A stretch of 64,000 nt of DNA from Shimia litoralis (GCF_005518135.1 NZ_SULI01000008.1:62001-126000); one strand, 5' to 3'; numbered from the stretch's first letter, positions 28,290 to 36,663 are shown. Made by a program: numbers and translations. Notes: generated by a model not told the origin, from the letters alone.

Positions 28290-29435
28290 TCAGGCGTGTT
28301 CAGCCAAAAGCGCACGCGCCACGATCAAGCGCATGATCTCGTTTGTGCCTTCAAGAATTTGATGCACGCGCAGATCCCGCACGATTTTTTCGATGCCATA
28401 ATCCGCCAGATACCCGTATCCGCCATGCAGCTGAAGACATCCATTGGCAACGTCAAACGCCACATCGGTGACCATCAGCTTGGCCATGGCGCAGAATTTG
28501 GACGCATCGGGCGCCTTGTTGTCAAGTTTCCACGCCGCTTGGCGCAGGAACGTCCGCGACGCCTGAAGTCTGGTTTCATATTCTGCCAAACGGAACTGCA
28601 GAGCTTGGAACTGGTTGATGGATTTTCCGAATGCCTTGCGCTCGGCCATATATGCAATGGTCAGGTCAAGCGCATTTTGCGCCCCGCCCAATGCACCGGC
28701 GGAGATATTCAGGCGGCCCCCGTCCAAACCGGCCATCGCATAGACAAAGCCTTTGCTTTCTTCACCGATCAGGTTGTCGGCAGGCACGGTACAGTCATCA
28801 AACTGGACTTGGGCCGTCGGTTGCGCCTTCCAACCCATTTTGTCTTCCAGCCCGCCATAGCTCAGGCCATCGGTGCCAGCCTCGACAACAACGGTTGAGA
28901 TCCCTTTGGGGCCATCGTCGCCTGTGCGGACCATGGTGACATAGGCGTCGGAATATCCGCCGCCGGAAATAAACGCTTTGGTGCCGTTCAACGTATAGCC
29001 GTCGTTTGTGCGTTCGGCGCGCGTGCGCAGAGCCGAGGCATCAGACCCCGAGCCCGGCTCGGTCAGGCAGTACGAAAAGATTTTGTCCATGGTGCACAGG
29101 TCAGGCAGCCACTTTTGTTTGGTGTCTTCGCTGCCGAATTTGTCGATCATGCCGCCACACATATTGTGGATAGACAAGAACGAGCCAACCGCAGGGCAGG
29201 ACATCGCAAGGGCTTCGAACACCAAGGTTGCATCGAGACGCGACAGGCCAGAGCCGCCGTATTCTTCAGACACATACAAGCCGCCAAACCCGAGCTCCGC
29301 CAATTTGGGCCACAAATCCTTTGGAATTGTGCCTTCCCGTTCCCATTGCTGGGCAAATGGGGCGATGTGCTCTTCGCCAAAGCTTTTGGCCATATCAAAG
29401 ATAAGGGTTTGTTCTTCGGTCAGTGCGAAGTCCAT
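28290..29435 (-). CDS. Acyl-CoA dehydrogenase, probably isobutyryl-CoA dehydrogenase
   Basis: FAD flavoprotein oxidising a short branched acyl-CoA; in this operon the likely substrate is isobutyryl-CoA from valine. 381 residues, normal length. Motifs: SYCLTEPGSGSDASALRTRA (substrate/FAD loop), FISGGGYSDAYVTMVRTGDD, AERKAFGKSINQFQALQF, LHGGYGYLADYGIEKIVRDL, and the C-terminal QILEGTNEIMRLIVARAL that contacts FAD. First gene of the operon with the hydrolase and mmsB. A TTTGCAAA-type double box lies 76-95 bp upstream. Exact substrate is inferred from neighbours. Confidence 0.93.
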   Translation of the reverse strand: MDFALTEEQTLIFDMAKSFGEEHIAPFAQQWEREGTIPKDLWPKLAELGFGGLYVSEEYGGSGLSRLDATLVFEALAMSCPAVGSFLSIHNMCGGMIDKFGSEDTKQKWLPDLCTMDKIFSYCLTEPGSGSDASALRTRAERTNDGYTLNGTKAFISGGGYSDAYVTMVRTGDDGPKGISTVVVEAGTDGLSYGGLEDKMGWKAQPTAQVQFDDCTVPADNLIGEESKGFVYAMAGLDGGRLNISAGALGGAQNALDLTIAYMAERKAFGKSINQFQALQFRLAEYETRLQASRTFLRQAAWKLDNKAPDASKFCAMAKLMVTDVAFDVANGCLQLHGGYGYLADYGIEKIVRDLRVHQILEGTNEIMRLIVARALLAEHA

Positions 29436-29510
29436 GTGGTTCCTCCCAAAACGCGCAATTGAACAGTCGTTAAATTGTACAATTCTTGCAAGACTATGTC
29501 AGCGGGCAAA

Positions 29511-29530
29511 TTTGCAAAATGATTTAGCAA
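29511..29530. promoter_or_regulatory. TTTGCAAA-N4-TTTAGCAA double box upstream of acyl-CoA dehydrogenase
   Basis: TTTGCAAA (29511-29518), ATGA, TTTAGCAA (29523-29530), in the 97-bp gap before the acyl-CoA dehydrogenase start. It closely resembles the TTTGCAAA-N4-TTTGCAAA operator described for ScfR-family regulators such as PccR of Rhodobacter sphaeroides. A related pair lies before mmsA. Confidence 0.5.
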
Positions 29531-29532
29531 AA

Positions 29533-30666
29533 TTACAAATCTGCATGAAATTCATCGACCAAATGCTGCACGACAGCGCGTAGCGCCTGATCATGGCTAT
29601 AGTCGGCCTGAAGGGCATCGCGGTACACGCCTCTTTGCTGATCCGCGCTGTTGCCACGTGCCAGAATATTGCGGGTGTTTTCGACCTCTGCCAGTGATGA
29701 CAGGGCTTGGGCATCCTCTTGCACAAGTGCGATCATCTCTTCGACAAGATCGGAAAATGGCACGATTTCGCGTTTGCCAAAATCAATCAACCCTTCGCCC
29801 AAACCATAGCGTTGAGCGCGCCAGCGATTTTCAGCGATCAAAAAGTTATCATATATGCGCCAGCGCTGATTCTTGGTCGCCAACCGCCAAAGCATGCGCG
29901 TCAGGGCTTGGGTTAATGCTGCAAGCGTTAACGTGGTTTCCAAGCGCGGCGACACGTCGCAAATCCGGCTTTCAAGGGTTGGAAACCGCGAAGAGGGCCG
30001 CAAATCCCACCATATTTTGCTGGCGTCTTCGATCACGCCGATCTCGGTCATAGCATCTACCGAGCGTTCAAATTGCCCCCAGCCATCCAGTTTGGGAGGC
30101 AGCCCCGTGCGCGGCAGGTTGTCAAAAACCGTTAATCTATAGCAACTTAGGCCAGTATCATCACCTTGCCAAAATGGCGAAGAACAACTGAGCGCGAGAA
30201 GATGTGGCAAGAAATACTTGAGCTGGTTCATCAGGTCGATACGTTGATCGCCTGAGGCCAATCCAACATGGACATGCATCCCGCAGATCACCATACGTCT
30301 GACCACGCCCGCCAGATCATCGCGCAGATTATTGTACCGGTCTTTGTCCGTATGATGCTGGCGGCGCCAATCTGAAAATGGATGGCAAGAGGCGGCGATT
30401 GGCGCAAGATTGAACTGGTTCGCAACACGCGCCACCGTGCTGCGCAATCTCTTGAGATCTTCGCGCGCCTCACCGATGTTTTGGCAAACCGTGGTGCCGA
30501 TTTCGATCTGGCAATTCAGAAACTCGGGACTGACCTGACCTTCCAGCTCGGCCTTGCATGCCGTCATCAAAGCATCAGGGGCAGGGGCAAGATCAAGACT
30601 GTCTTTGTCGACAAGCAGGTATTCTTCTTCGATGCCGATGGTAAAATCTGGTTCTTTCAATGACAT
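29533..30666 (-). CDS. YbdK-type carboxylate-amine ligase (glutamate-cysteine ligase family 2)
   Basis: ATP-dependent ligase of the GCS2/YbdK family. 377 residues from ATG 30666 ([16 protein letters not shown]). Motifs: [17 protein letters not shown] (metal-binding glutamates), [37 protein letters not shown], and [16 protein letters not shown]. coli YbdK has weak glutamate-cysteine ligase activity; the physiological product of this group is often unknown, so glutathione synthesis is not claimed. It sits upstream of the valine operon on the same strand, 97 bp before the acyl-CoA dehydrogenase, which has its own promoter signals. Confidence 0.92.
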   Translation of the reverse strand: MSLKEPDFTIGIEEEYLLVDKDSLDLAPAPDALMTACKAELEGQVSPEFLNCQIEIGTTVCQNIGEAREDLKRLRSTVARVANQFNLAPIAASCHPFSDWRRQHHTDKDRYNNLRDDLAGVVRRMVICGMHVHVGLASGDQRIDLMNQLKYFLPHLLALSCSSPFWQGDDTGLSCYRLTVFDNLPRTGLPPKLDGWGQFERSVDAMTEIGVIEDASKIWWDLRPSSRFPTLESRICDVSPRLETTLTLAALTQALTRMLWRLATKNQRWRIYDNFLIAENRWRAQRYGLGEGLIDFGKREIVPFSDLVEEMIALVQEDAQALSSLAEVENTRNILARGNSADQQRGVYRDALQADYSHDQALRAVVQHLVDEFHADL

Positions 30667-30775
30667 AGCACGCCGCCCTTCTGAATGTGCCAAGTTCAGC
30701 AGGAAATGCGCATAAGTTCAAGTTATCCGAGGATCGCCTGCGTCAACTTAACCTTCCCGCACGGGAGGCTTTCGA

Positions 30776-30805
30776 TTGAATAGAATTCCATTGTTGGAAT
30801 ATAAT
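30776..30805 (+). promoter_or_regulatory. Promoter of the DsrE gene with an embedded SqrR/BigR-like operator
   Basis: A -35 TTGAAT (30776-30781) and a consensus -10 TATAAT (30800-30805) are 18 bp apart. The spacer holds the perfect palindrome ATTC-N8-GAAT (30785-30800), fuller form GAATTCCA-TTGT-TGGAAT. A repressor bound there would block RNA polymerase. The same palindrome, except for its 4-base core, precedes the rhodanese gene at 22887. Confidence 0.7.
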
Positions 30806-30839
30806 TGCACCGAAACGCGCAAACTTTATGGAGAATAAT

Positions 30840-31286
30840 ATGCGGGCAATTTTGAAGTATGCGGTCTTGGCCTTGGCGCTTGTGGTGACACCCATTGTGG
30901 CAGCAGCCGAAGAGGTAAAACCGCGCTTGTTTGTAAGCTTGACCACCGATGACACATGGGCTGCAAGCAAAGCAATTATGTTTGCGCACCAAAAGGCCCA
31001 AAAAAATGGCTATGACGCGGCGATCTGGATGAACGTGCGTGCGGTGTATCTGGCGGACAAAAAACGCCCAAGCCATATCCACGGGTTGATGGCGGAAAAG
31101 GGGACATCCGTTCAGGATATGCTCACGGCCTTTATGGCGGATGGCGGCACGGTCATCATGTGCGGGGCGTGCTCCAAGGCGGCAGGGCTGACCAAAGCGG
31201 ATTATATCGACGGTGTGCAGATGGGGGATTTCGAGCTGATCGAAAGCTGGTTGTTCGACCCAAATACCAAAACTCTGGCATGGTAA
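30840..31286 (+). CDS. Exported DsrE-family protein
   Basis: 148 residues from ATG 30840 (GGAG nine bases upstream; the earlier ATG at 30828 overlaps that ribosome-binding site). A signal peptide (LKYAVLALALVVTPIVAAA) directs it to the periplasm. The mature part is a DsrE/DsrF-like domain (RLFVSLTTDDTWAASKAIMF, then DMLTAFMADGGTVIMCGACS) with C108 and C111 in a CGAC motif positioned as the sulfur-relay cysteine of DsrE. A role in periplasmic sulfur or persulfide handling is inferred. Its strong promoter contains a persulfide-sensor-type operator, and a terminator follows at 31310, so it is a single-gene unit. Confidence 0.9.
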   Translation: MRAILKYAVLALALVVTPIVAAAEEVKPRLFVSLTTDDTWAASKAIMFAHQKAQKNGYDAAIWMNVRAVYLADKKRPSHIHGLMAEKGTSVQDMLTAFMADGGTVIMCGACSKAAGLTKADYIDGVQMGDFELIESWLFDPNTKTLAW

Positions 31287-31309
31287 CACATTATTTTTGC
31301 TGATAATTC

Positions 31310-31350
31310 AGGCGCTCGGATCAGCTTTGTATGCTTCGGGCGCCTTTTTT
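31310..31350 (+). terminator. Rho-independent terminator after the DsrE gene
   Basis: Nine-bp stem AGGCGCTCG (31310-31318) / CGGGCGCCT (31337-31345) with one G-U pair, followed by six Ts (to 31350). Confidence 0.8.
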
Positions 31351-31367
31351 GTGTGCGCAGAATGTGC

Positions 31368-31787
31368 CTAGGCGTGCACGTGCAACATCTCGGAAATGCT
31401 ATTGTGCGCCAGCCCTAAGACCGCAAGTGCTTGGGCTTCGTCTTCGAGAATAACGCAAATAATGCCTTCGACATCTTCCCACGATCGTGCCGCGATTTGC
31501 GCCATGAGCTGCGCGATTTCCGTAGGGGCGTAATACACCACGACGGTTTGGGCCGTGCCTGCCGTAAAGACATCGGCCTTTTGCGCCTGATGTTTCATGA
31601 TTTTGGTAAAGTCGCGCTCGAGATCGGTCACCTGTGCCAAGTCAATGAGCTGTTTTTGGCCGGGCCGGCAATCAGGGTGGGCAGCATATTCGGCAAAGGT
31701 TTTCAGGCTTGCATCAAGTTCAACAAATCCAATGTATTTCACATAGACCAAATCAAGGGATTTAAGAATCTGAAAACTGAGCGCCAT
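31368..31787 (-). CDS. SpoIIAA/STAS-like conserved protein of unknown function
   Basis: 139 residues, no signal peptide or membrane segment. The pattern of an opening strand (LVYVKYIGFVELDASLKTFA), a central DFTKIMKHQAQKADVF helix and a late strand-helix (GIICVILEDEAQALAVLGL) resembles the SpoIIAA-like fold found in small alphaproteobacterial proteins, but I cannot name a family with certainty. It lies between the DsrE gene (convergent) and mmsA (same strand, 75 bp upstream, with a terminator between), so it is probably transcribed alone. Confidence 0.75.
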   Translation of the reverse strand: MALSFQILKSLDLVYVKYIGFVELDASLKTFAEYAAHPDCRPGQKQLIDLAQVTDLERDFTKIMKHQAQKADVFTAGTAQTVVVYYAPTEIAQLMAQIAARSWEDVEGIICVILEDEAQALAVLGLAHNSISEMLHVHA

Positions 31788-31813
31788 TTAGCTGTCCTGA
31801 GCGTGGAATAAGA

Positions 31814-31837
31814 AAGGGGCGGCAAAAGCCGCCCCTT
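31814..31837 (-). terminator. Terminator after mmsA
   Basis: Perfect 10-bp stem AAGGGGCGGC (31814-31823) / GCCGCCCCTT (31828-31837) closing an AAAA loop, 26 bp past the mmsA stop. The minus strand continues TTCTTATTCC. Confidence 0.75.
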
Positions 31838-31862
31838 GTGAAACCACATTCTTTGGACGAGA

Positions 31863-33362
31863 TCAATCCATCGGCTTAAAGTTGAACTCGCCGCCTTCGC
31901 GGATGCCTGATGGCCAGCGCGATGTAATGGTCTTGGTGCGTGTATAGAATTTGAACGCATCCGGACCGTGCTGGTTCAGATCCCCAAACGCCGATTTCTT
32001 CCAGCCACCAAAGGTGTGATAGGCCAGCGGTACAGGGATTGGCACGTTGATGCCGATCATGCCGATGTTGATCCGGTTGGCAAAGTCACGCGCAGTGTCA
32101 CCATCGCGGGTATAGATTGCAGTGCCGTTGCCATACTCGTGGTCCATCGCATAGGACAGCGCCTCTTCGTATGTTTCTGCACGCACAGTCGACAGAACCG
32201 GGCCAAAGATTTCCTGTTTGTAGATATCCATGTCTGTGGTGACGTTGTCGAACAGGCTTGGGCCGACAAAGAAACCATCCTCATAGCCTTGCAGGCTAAA
32301 GTTACGGCCATCCACAACCAGATCCGCACCTTGATCAACACCAGTCTGAACCAGACGTTCGATGTTGGCTTTGGCAGCAGCGGTCACAACGGGGCCGTAA
32401 TCGACGTCGTCTCCCGCTGTGTATGGACCCACCTTCAGGGTTTCTACACGTGGGATCAGCTTTTCGATCAGGCGATCAGCGGTTTCTTTGCCAACAGGAA
32501 CAGCCACAGAAATTGCCATGCAGCGTTCGCCAGCCGCACCGTATCCGGCACCGATCAGCGCGTCGGCTGCTTGGTCCAGATCCGCATCAGGCATGATGAT
32601 CATGTGGTTCTTGGCGCCACCAAAGCACTGAACGCGCTTACCTTGGGCGCACCCGGTGCCATAGATGTATTCGGCGATTGGGGTCGAGCCGACAAAGCCA
32701 ACCGACTGAATTGTGTCGTTATACAGGATCGCGTCGACCGCTTCTTTGTCACCGTTCACAACCTGAATGATGCCTTTTGGCAGGCCTGCTTCTTCCAGCA
32801 GTTCGGCCAGCATCAGCGGCACGGATGGATCACGCTCGGAGGGTTTCAGGATAAATGCGTTGCCGCAGGCGATGGCAGGCGCAAACATCCACATCGGGAT
32901 CATCGCAGGGAAGTTGAACGGGGTAATACCCGCAGTCACACCCAGCGCCTGACGCATGGAATACATGTCGATGCCGGGGCCGGCGCTGTCGGTGAATTCA
33001 CCTTTGAGCAATTGCGGCGCACCGATGCAATATTCCACAACTTCCAGACCACGCTGAACGTCGCCTTTCGCGTCGGGGAAAGTTTTGCCGTGCTCGCGTG
33101 ACAGGGCCTCGGCCAGCTTGTCCATGTCGCGGTTCAGCAGGTCGACGAATTTCATCATCACACGGGCGCGGCGCTGTGGGTTTACTTTTTCCCAAGCAGG
33201 CTGTGCAGCGGCGGCAACAGCCACAGCGTGTTCCATCTCTTCTTTGCTGGCCAGTGGGCATTTTGCCTGAACTTCGCCAGTGGCAGGGTTGAAAACGTCA
33301 GAAAAACGGCCGGACGTGCCATTGACGTGCGCGCCGTCGATATAGTGGGTCAGTTCTTGCAT
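31863..33362 (-). CDS. mmsA: CoA-acylating methylmalonate-semialdehyde dehydrogenase
   Basis: Converts methylmalonate semialdehyde to propionyl-CoA with NAD and CoA, the last committed step of valine degradation. 499 residues from ATG 33362 (MQELTHYIDGAHVNG) with AGGAT upstream. ALDH-superfamily text: TPFNFPAMIPMWMFAPAIAC, KPSERDPSVPLMLAELLEE, GFVGSTPIAEYIYGTGCAQG, the catalytic Cys in GAAGERCMAISVAV, and EIFGPVLSTVRAETYEEAL. No catalytic Glu is seen at the usual position, as expected for the CoA-acylating subfamily. It is divergent from a LysR regulator and separated from the other valine genes by three unrelated genes. Confidence 0.96.
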   Translation of the reverse strand: MQELTHYIDGAHVNGTSGRFSDVFNPATGEVQAKCPLASKEEMEHAVAVAAAAQPAWEKVNPQRRARVMMKFVDLLNRDMDKLAEALSREHGKTFPDAKGDVQRGLEVVEYCIGAPQLLKGEFTDSAGPGIDMYSMRQALGVTAGITPFNFPAMIPMWMFAPAIACGNAFILKPSERDPSVPLMLAELLEEAGLPKGIIQVVNGDKEAVDAILYNDTIQSVGFVGSTPIAEYIYGTGCAQGKRVQCFGGAKNHMIIMPDADLDQAADALIGAGYGAAGERCMAISVAVPVGKETADRLIEKLIPRVETLKVGPYTAGDDVDYGPVVTAAAKANIERLVQTGVDQGADLVVDGRNFSLQGYEDGFFVGPSLFDNVTTDMDIYKQEIFGPVLSTVRAETYEEALSYAMDHEYGNGTAIYTRDGDTARDFANRINIGMIGINVPIPVPLAYHTFGGWKKSAFGDLNQHGPDAFKFYTRTKTITSRWPSGIREGGEFNFKPMD

Positions 33363-33396
33363 AAGAGAATCCTCCAAATTTCCACCAGAGAATAGA

Positions 33397-33446
33397 CTTG
33401 CAAAAATAGTTGTAAAAGGTGCAAGTTTTCAAAATAGCTTTGCAAA
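33397..33446. promoter_or_regulatory. Candidate operator pair in the mmsA/LysR divergent promoter
   Basis: Two TTGCAAAAAT direct repeats (33398-33407 and 33440-33449) lie 42 bp apart. The first is half of CTTGCAAA-AATA-GTTGTAAA (33397-33416), the second of TTTCAAAA-TAGC-TTTGCAAA (33427-33446). Both resemble the double box before the acyl-CoA dehydrogenase. They could bind an ScfR/PccR-type regulator, or the adjacent LysR protein. Confidence 0.5.
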
Positions 33447-33464
33447 AATGCAGGGGGGTGCCAG

Positions 33465-34361
33465 ATGGACCCACAATGGGACGATCTGAGAATATTTCTA
33501 TCGGTCGCCAGAGAAGAAAGTCTCTCTGCGGCGGGACGGCGATTGCATATTGATCCGGCAACAGTCGGGCGCCGCGTGGCGCGGCTCGAAGAGGCCTTTG
33601 ACTCGCCGCTCTTTGTGAAATCTCCGTCGGGATATGCATTGACGGATGCCGGGCAGAGGTTGCTGGTGCACGCTGTGCGTATCGAACAGTCGTTGCAGCA
33701 AGCCACCGAAGATATGGGCGGTGAATCAAGCAGCCTTTCTGGGCAAATTCGCATCGGGGCGCCTGATGGGGCTGCCAACTATTTGCTGCCACAGGTCTGT
33801 GCGCGCATTTCGCAAGAAAACCCTGATCTGGAGATCCAGATTGTGGCGCTGCCGCGTGTGGTGAACCTGTCCAAACGCGAGGCCGATCTGGTGGTGGCCG
33901 TGAGCCCGCCAAGTGCCGGCAAGCTCACCGTTCAGAAGATCACTGATTATAAATTGCACCTTGCTGCAGCTCGGTCCTATTTACAGGCGGCTGCGCCAGT
34001 GCAGTGTCTTGAAGATCTCGATCAACATGTGGTTGTTGGGTACATTCCAGACATGATTTTCGACAAGGAGCTGGACTATTTGAACGAAACCGGTGTGCAC
34101 AAAGTGCGCCTTGCTTCGAACTCTGCATCGGTACAATTCAATTGGGTGCGTTTGGGGTATGGGATCGGAATCGTGCATGATTTTGCCATTCCATCCAGCC
34201 AAGGGATCGATAAGGTTCTTGAAGATCAGATCAGCCTGACGCGATCATTTTATCTGATCCGGCATGCAGATGACCGCCGTCTTGAGCGTCTTAATCGCTT
34301 TTCAGAGGCCCTGTGCCAAGGTATCCGCGAAGAGGTGTCGCGGTTGGAAGCTGGCGCTTGA
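33465..34361 (+). CDS. LysR-family transcriptional regulator, divergent from mmsA
   Basis: 298 residues. The N-terminal winged helix-turn-helix is clear (DDLRIFLSVAREESLSAAGR, then HIDPATVGRRVARLEEAFDS), followed by a LysR substrate-binding domain (about 90-295, with SGQIRIGAPDGAANYLLPQV). It starts at ATG 33465, 102 bp from mmsA in the opposite direction, so it probably regulates mmsA and itself. The co-inducer is unknown; valine intermediates are an obvious candidate by position only. Confidence 0.93.
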   Translation: MDPQWDDLRIFLSVAREESLSAAGRRLHIDPATVGRRVARLEEAFDSPLFVKSPSGYALTDAGQRLLVHAVRIEQSLQQATEDMGGESSSLSGQIRIGAPDGAANYLLPQVCARISQENPDLEIQIVALPRVVNLSKREADLVVAVSPPSAGKLTVQKITDYKLHLAAARSYLQAAAPVQCLEDLDQHVVVGYIPDMIFDKELDYLNETGVHKVRLASNSASVQFNWVRLGYGIGIVHDFAIPSSQGIDKVLEDQISLTRSFYLIRHADDRRLERLNRFSEALCQGIREEVSRLEAGA

Positions 34362-34421
34362 CAATACCGATTATTGCGACGACGCTTTGACTTAAGCAAT
34401 ATTCTTATGGAGGTTTTTAAT

Positions 34422-34856
34422 ATGCTGGTACATCAGATTCTTAAGTCAAAAGGGGATCAAGGTGTCGTGACGGTGAAACCCGGGACCTCGGTATCTGATG
34501 CAGCAAAGATCCTCGCTGAGAAGCGGATCGGGACCGTGGTTGTGTCCTCGACGGGCACCAGTCTCGAAGGTATTTTGTCAGAGCGTGACATCGTCCGCGA
34601 ACTTGGCGCGCGGGGCGCGTCGTGCATGTCGGACAAGGTCGATGATTACATGACAACAACCCTCGTGACCTGCACGCAGAGCGACGACGCCGTGCAGGTT
34701 CTGGAAAAGATGACCGAAGGACGGTTTCGCCACATGCCGGTGATGGATGGCGATACCATGGTGGGGTTGATTACGCTTGGCGACGCTGTCAAGGCACGCC
34801 TGAGCGAACTGGCGATGGAAAAACAAGCCCTCGAAGGCATGATTATGGGTCACTGA
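34422..34856 (+). CDS. CBS-domain-pair protein
   Basis: 144 residues from ATG 34422 with GGAGG upstream; the frame opens at 34374 without a better start. Two CBS motifs make up the whole protein: VVTVKPGTSVSDAAKILAEK with GTSLEGILSERDIVRELG, and MTTTLVTCTQSDDAVQVLEK with RFRHMPVMDGDTMVGLITLG. Stand-alone CBS pairs bind adenine nucleotides or SAM and act as energy sensors; the partner here is unknown. A long hairpin follows 4 bp after the stop. Confidence 0.92.
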   Translation: MLVHQILKSKGDQGVVTVKPGTSVSDAAKILAEKRIGTVVVSSTGTSLEGILSERDIVRELGARGASCMSDKVDDYMTTTLVTCTQSDDAVQVLEKMTEGRFRHMPVMDGDTMVGLITLGDAVKARLSELAMEKQALEGMIMGH

Positions 34857-34860
34857 CCCT

Positions 34861-34892
34861 ATGTCTCACCCGTAGGACTACGGGTGAGACAT
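34861..34892 (+). other. 14-bp perfect inverted repeat just after the CBS gene
   Basis: ATGTCTCACCCGTA (34861-34874), GGAC loop (34875-34878), TACGGGTGAGACAT (34879-34892). It is longer than needed for a terminator but lacks a T tract on the plus strand, so it may be an mRNA 3'-stability element or a weak, Rho-assisted terminator before coaD. Confidence 0.6.
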
Positions 34893-34960
34893 TCCGGCGC
34901 TTGCATTTCAAGGCGCAATAATGTTGCGTGCGCACACGTTATTGTTTTACGGAGTGTCTC

Positions 34961-35458
34961 ATGCGCATTGGCTTGTACCCAGGAACTTTTGATCCAATTA
35001 CGATTGGTCATATTGATATCATCCGCCGTGCATCTTTGCTGGTGGACAAACTTGTGATTGGCGTTGCCATCAATCGGGACAAGGGGCCGCTTTTCACACT
35101 GGAAGAGCGCGTCGCGATGATCGAGGCAGAATGTGCCAAGCTCTCCAAAGAAACCGGCACAGAAATTGTGGCACATCCGTTTGAAAACCTGTTGATTGAT
35201 TGCGCCCATGATGTTGGCGCGCAGATCATCGTGCGCGGATTGCGGGCTGTGACAGATTTTGAATATGAATATCAAATGGTTGGCATGAATCGCGCGCTGG
35301 ATGACAGTGTCGAAACCGTGTTCCTGATGGCAGATCTTCAACATCAGGCGATTGCATCCAAGTTGGTGAAAGAAATCGCCCGCCTTGATGGGGATGTGTC
35401 CAAGTTCGTGACACCCATGGTGAATGACGCGCTCAAGGATCGCCTGGGCAAGGCGTAG
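34961..35458 (+). CDS. coaD: Phosphopantetheine adenylyltransferase
   Basis: Transfers AMP from ATP to 4'-phosphopantetheine, giving dephospho-CoA, in coenzyme A synthesis. 165 residues from ATG 34961 (GGAG upstream), the usual length. The nucleotidyl-transferase motif GTFDPITIGHIDIIRRA (TxGH) is intact, as are INRDKGPLFTLEERVAMIEA, VRGLRAVTDFEYEYQM and KLVKEIARLDGDVSKFV. It lies between a CBS protein and a DUF808 gene on the same strand. Confidence 0.97.
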   Translation: MRIGLYPGTFDPITIGHIDIIRRASLLVDKLVIGVAINRDKGPLFTLEERVAMIEAECAKLSKETGTEIVAHPFENLLIDCAHDVGAQIIVRGLRAVTDFEYEYQMVGMNRALDDSVETVFLMADLQHQAIASKLVKEIARLDGDVSKFVTPMVNDALKDRLGKA

Positions 35459-35670
35459 GCCGAGTTTTTGCCTTAACTTGCTCTTTGCGTAAAAGCGCGT
35501 TCCTGTTCAAATTGTGACCTATGGATATGGGGTGCGTCCGGTCGGCCGGTCGCTGACGCCTCAAGAGCGCGTCGCATGGGCTTGCTTAAGGTCCGGCGCA
35601 AAGATATCTCTGTTGCTCTGAGCAAGAGAGCACGTAGGCTGCGTGCAAAGCATTGAAGTGGAGAATGGCA

Positions 35671-36654
35671 ATGAGCGGTCTTTTGGCTTTGCTGGATGAT
35701 GTGGCGGGCATTGCAAAAGTTGCTGCCGCTTCGGTGGATGATATCGCGGCCCAAGCTGCCAAGGCAGGGGCCAAGGCCGCAGGGGCGGTGATTGACGACG
35801 CAGCGGTTACACCCAAATATGTGCACGGATTCGAGGCCAAGCGCGAGTTACCAATTATTTGGAAAATCGCCAAAGGATCGATTAAAAACAAGCTGTTGAT
35901 CCTGTTGCCGGCCGCATTGTTATTGGCAAATTTTGCCCCATGGCTGATTGCGCCACTTTTGATGTTGGGCGGGGCGTACCTGTGTTTTGAGGGGGCCGAG
36001 AAAATCTATCACTTGTTGGTGCCACATGACACGCACCACGTCTTTGCCGAAGACGAAAAAGGCGATCCTGCGCATCTCGAGGAAAAGAAAGCCGCAGGGG
36101 CCATCAAAACCGACTTTATTTTATCTGCAGAAATCATGACCATCATTCTGTCCGGCATTCCAGAAAGCAATTTTTGGATGGAGGCCGCGACGTTGGCCGT
36201 GGCAGGGATCGGGATCACCGTGGCGGTCTATGGTTCGGTGGCTCTGATTGTCAAAATGGATGATCTTGGGTTGCTGATGTATGCCAATGGGCGGCTTTCG
36301 GTGACGCGCACCTTGGGGCGCTGGCTTGTGCGTGGGATGCCTTATTTCATGTCGCTGCTGACCACTGTGGGGACCGCGGCGATGCTGTGGGTCGGAGGAT
36401 CCATTGTGATCCATGGCATGGAAGAATTGGGCTTTGGCTGGCTTGGCCACCACATTCATGATCTGGCCTATGCGGCGGGTCATGCCGTGCCTGCAGGTTG
36501 GACGGGGTTCGTCGAATGGACGTCCAAGGCCGCGATGGATGGCGTGTTTGGCTTGGCGCTTGGCTTTGTGTTGATTCCTGTGGTGACCAAAGTGATCGCG
36601 CCGATCGTGGGCGCGATCTTTGGCAAAAAGAAGTCAAGCGACGCAGCGCATTAG
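35671..36654 (+). CDS. DUF808 family inner-membrane protein
   Basis: 327 residues from ATG 35671 (GGAG upstream; ATG 35665 also possible). The N-terminus (SGLLALLDDVAGIAKVAAAS, AAVTPKYVHGFEAKRELPII) is the signature of DUF808/YedI proteins. Several membrane helices follow, among them LLILLPAALLLANFAPWLI, LLTTVGTAAMLWVGGSIVI and GVFGLALGFVLIPVVTKVIA. Function is unknown. The 212-bp gap before it (35459-35670) shows no convincing gene. Confidence 0.9.
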   Translation: MSGLLALLDDVAGIAKVAAASVDDIAAQAAKAGAKAAGAVIDDAAVTPKYVHGFEAKRELPIIWKIAKGSIKNKLLILLPAALLLANFAPWLIAPLLMLGGAYLCFEGAEKIYHLLVPHDTHHVFAEDEKGDPAHLEEKKAAGAIKTDFILSAEIMTIILSGIPESNFWMEAATLAVAGIGITVAVYGSVALIVKMDDLGLLMYANGRLSVTRTLGRWLVRGMPYFMSLLTTVGTAAMLWVGGSIVIHGMEELGFGWLGHHIHDLAYAAGHAVPAGWTGFVEWTSKAAMDGVFGLALGFVLIPVVTKVIAPIVGAIFGKKKSSDAAH

Positions 36655-36663
36655 GCCCTTAGA

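Noticed and set aside
27317-28336. 339-codon plus-strand open frame
   Set aside because: Antisense of the 3-hydroxyisobutyryl-CoA hydrolase; His/Cys-rich shadow text with no recognisable domain.
35576-35656. 26-codon Arg/Lys-rich frame before the DUF808 gene
   Set aside because: No ribosome-binding site, and a competing coding-like frame overlaps it; could be a gene remnant but cannot be supported.
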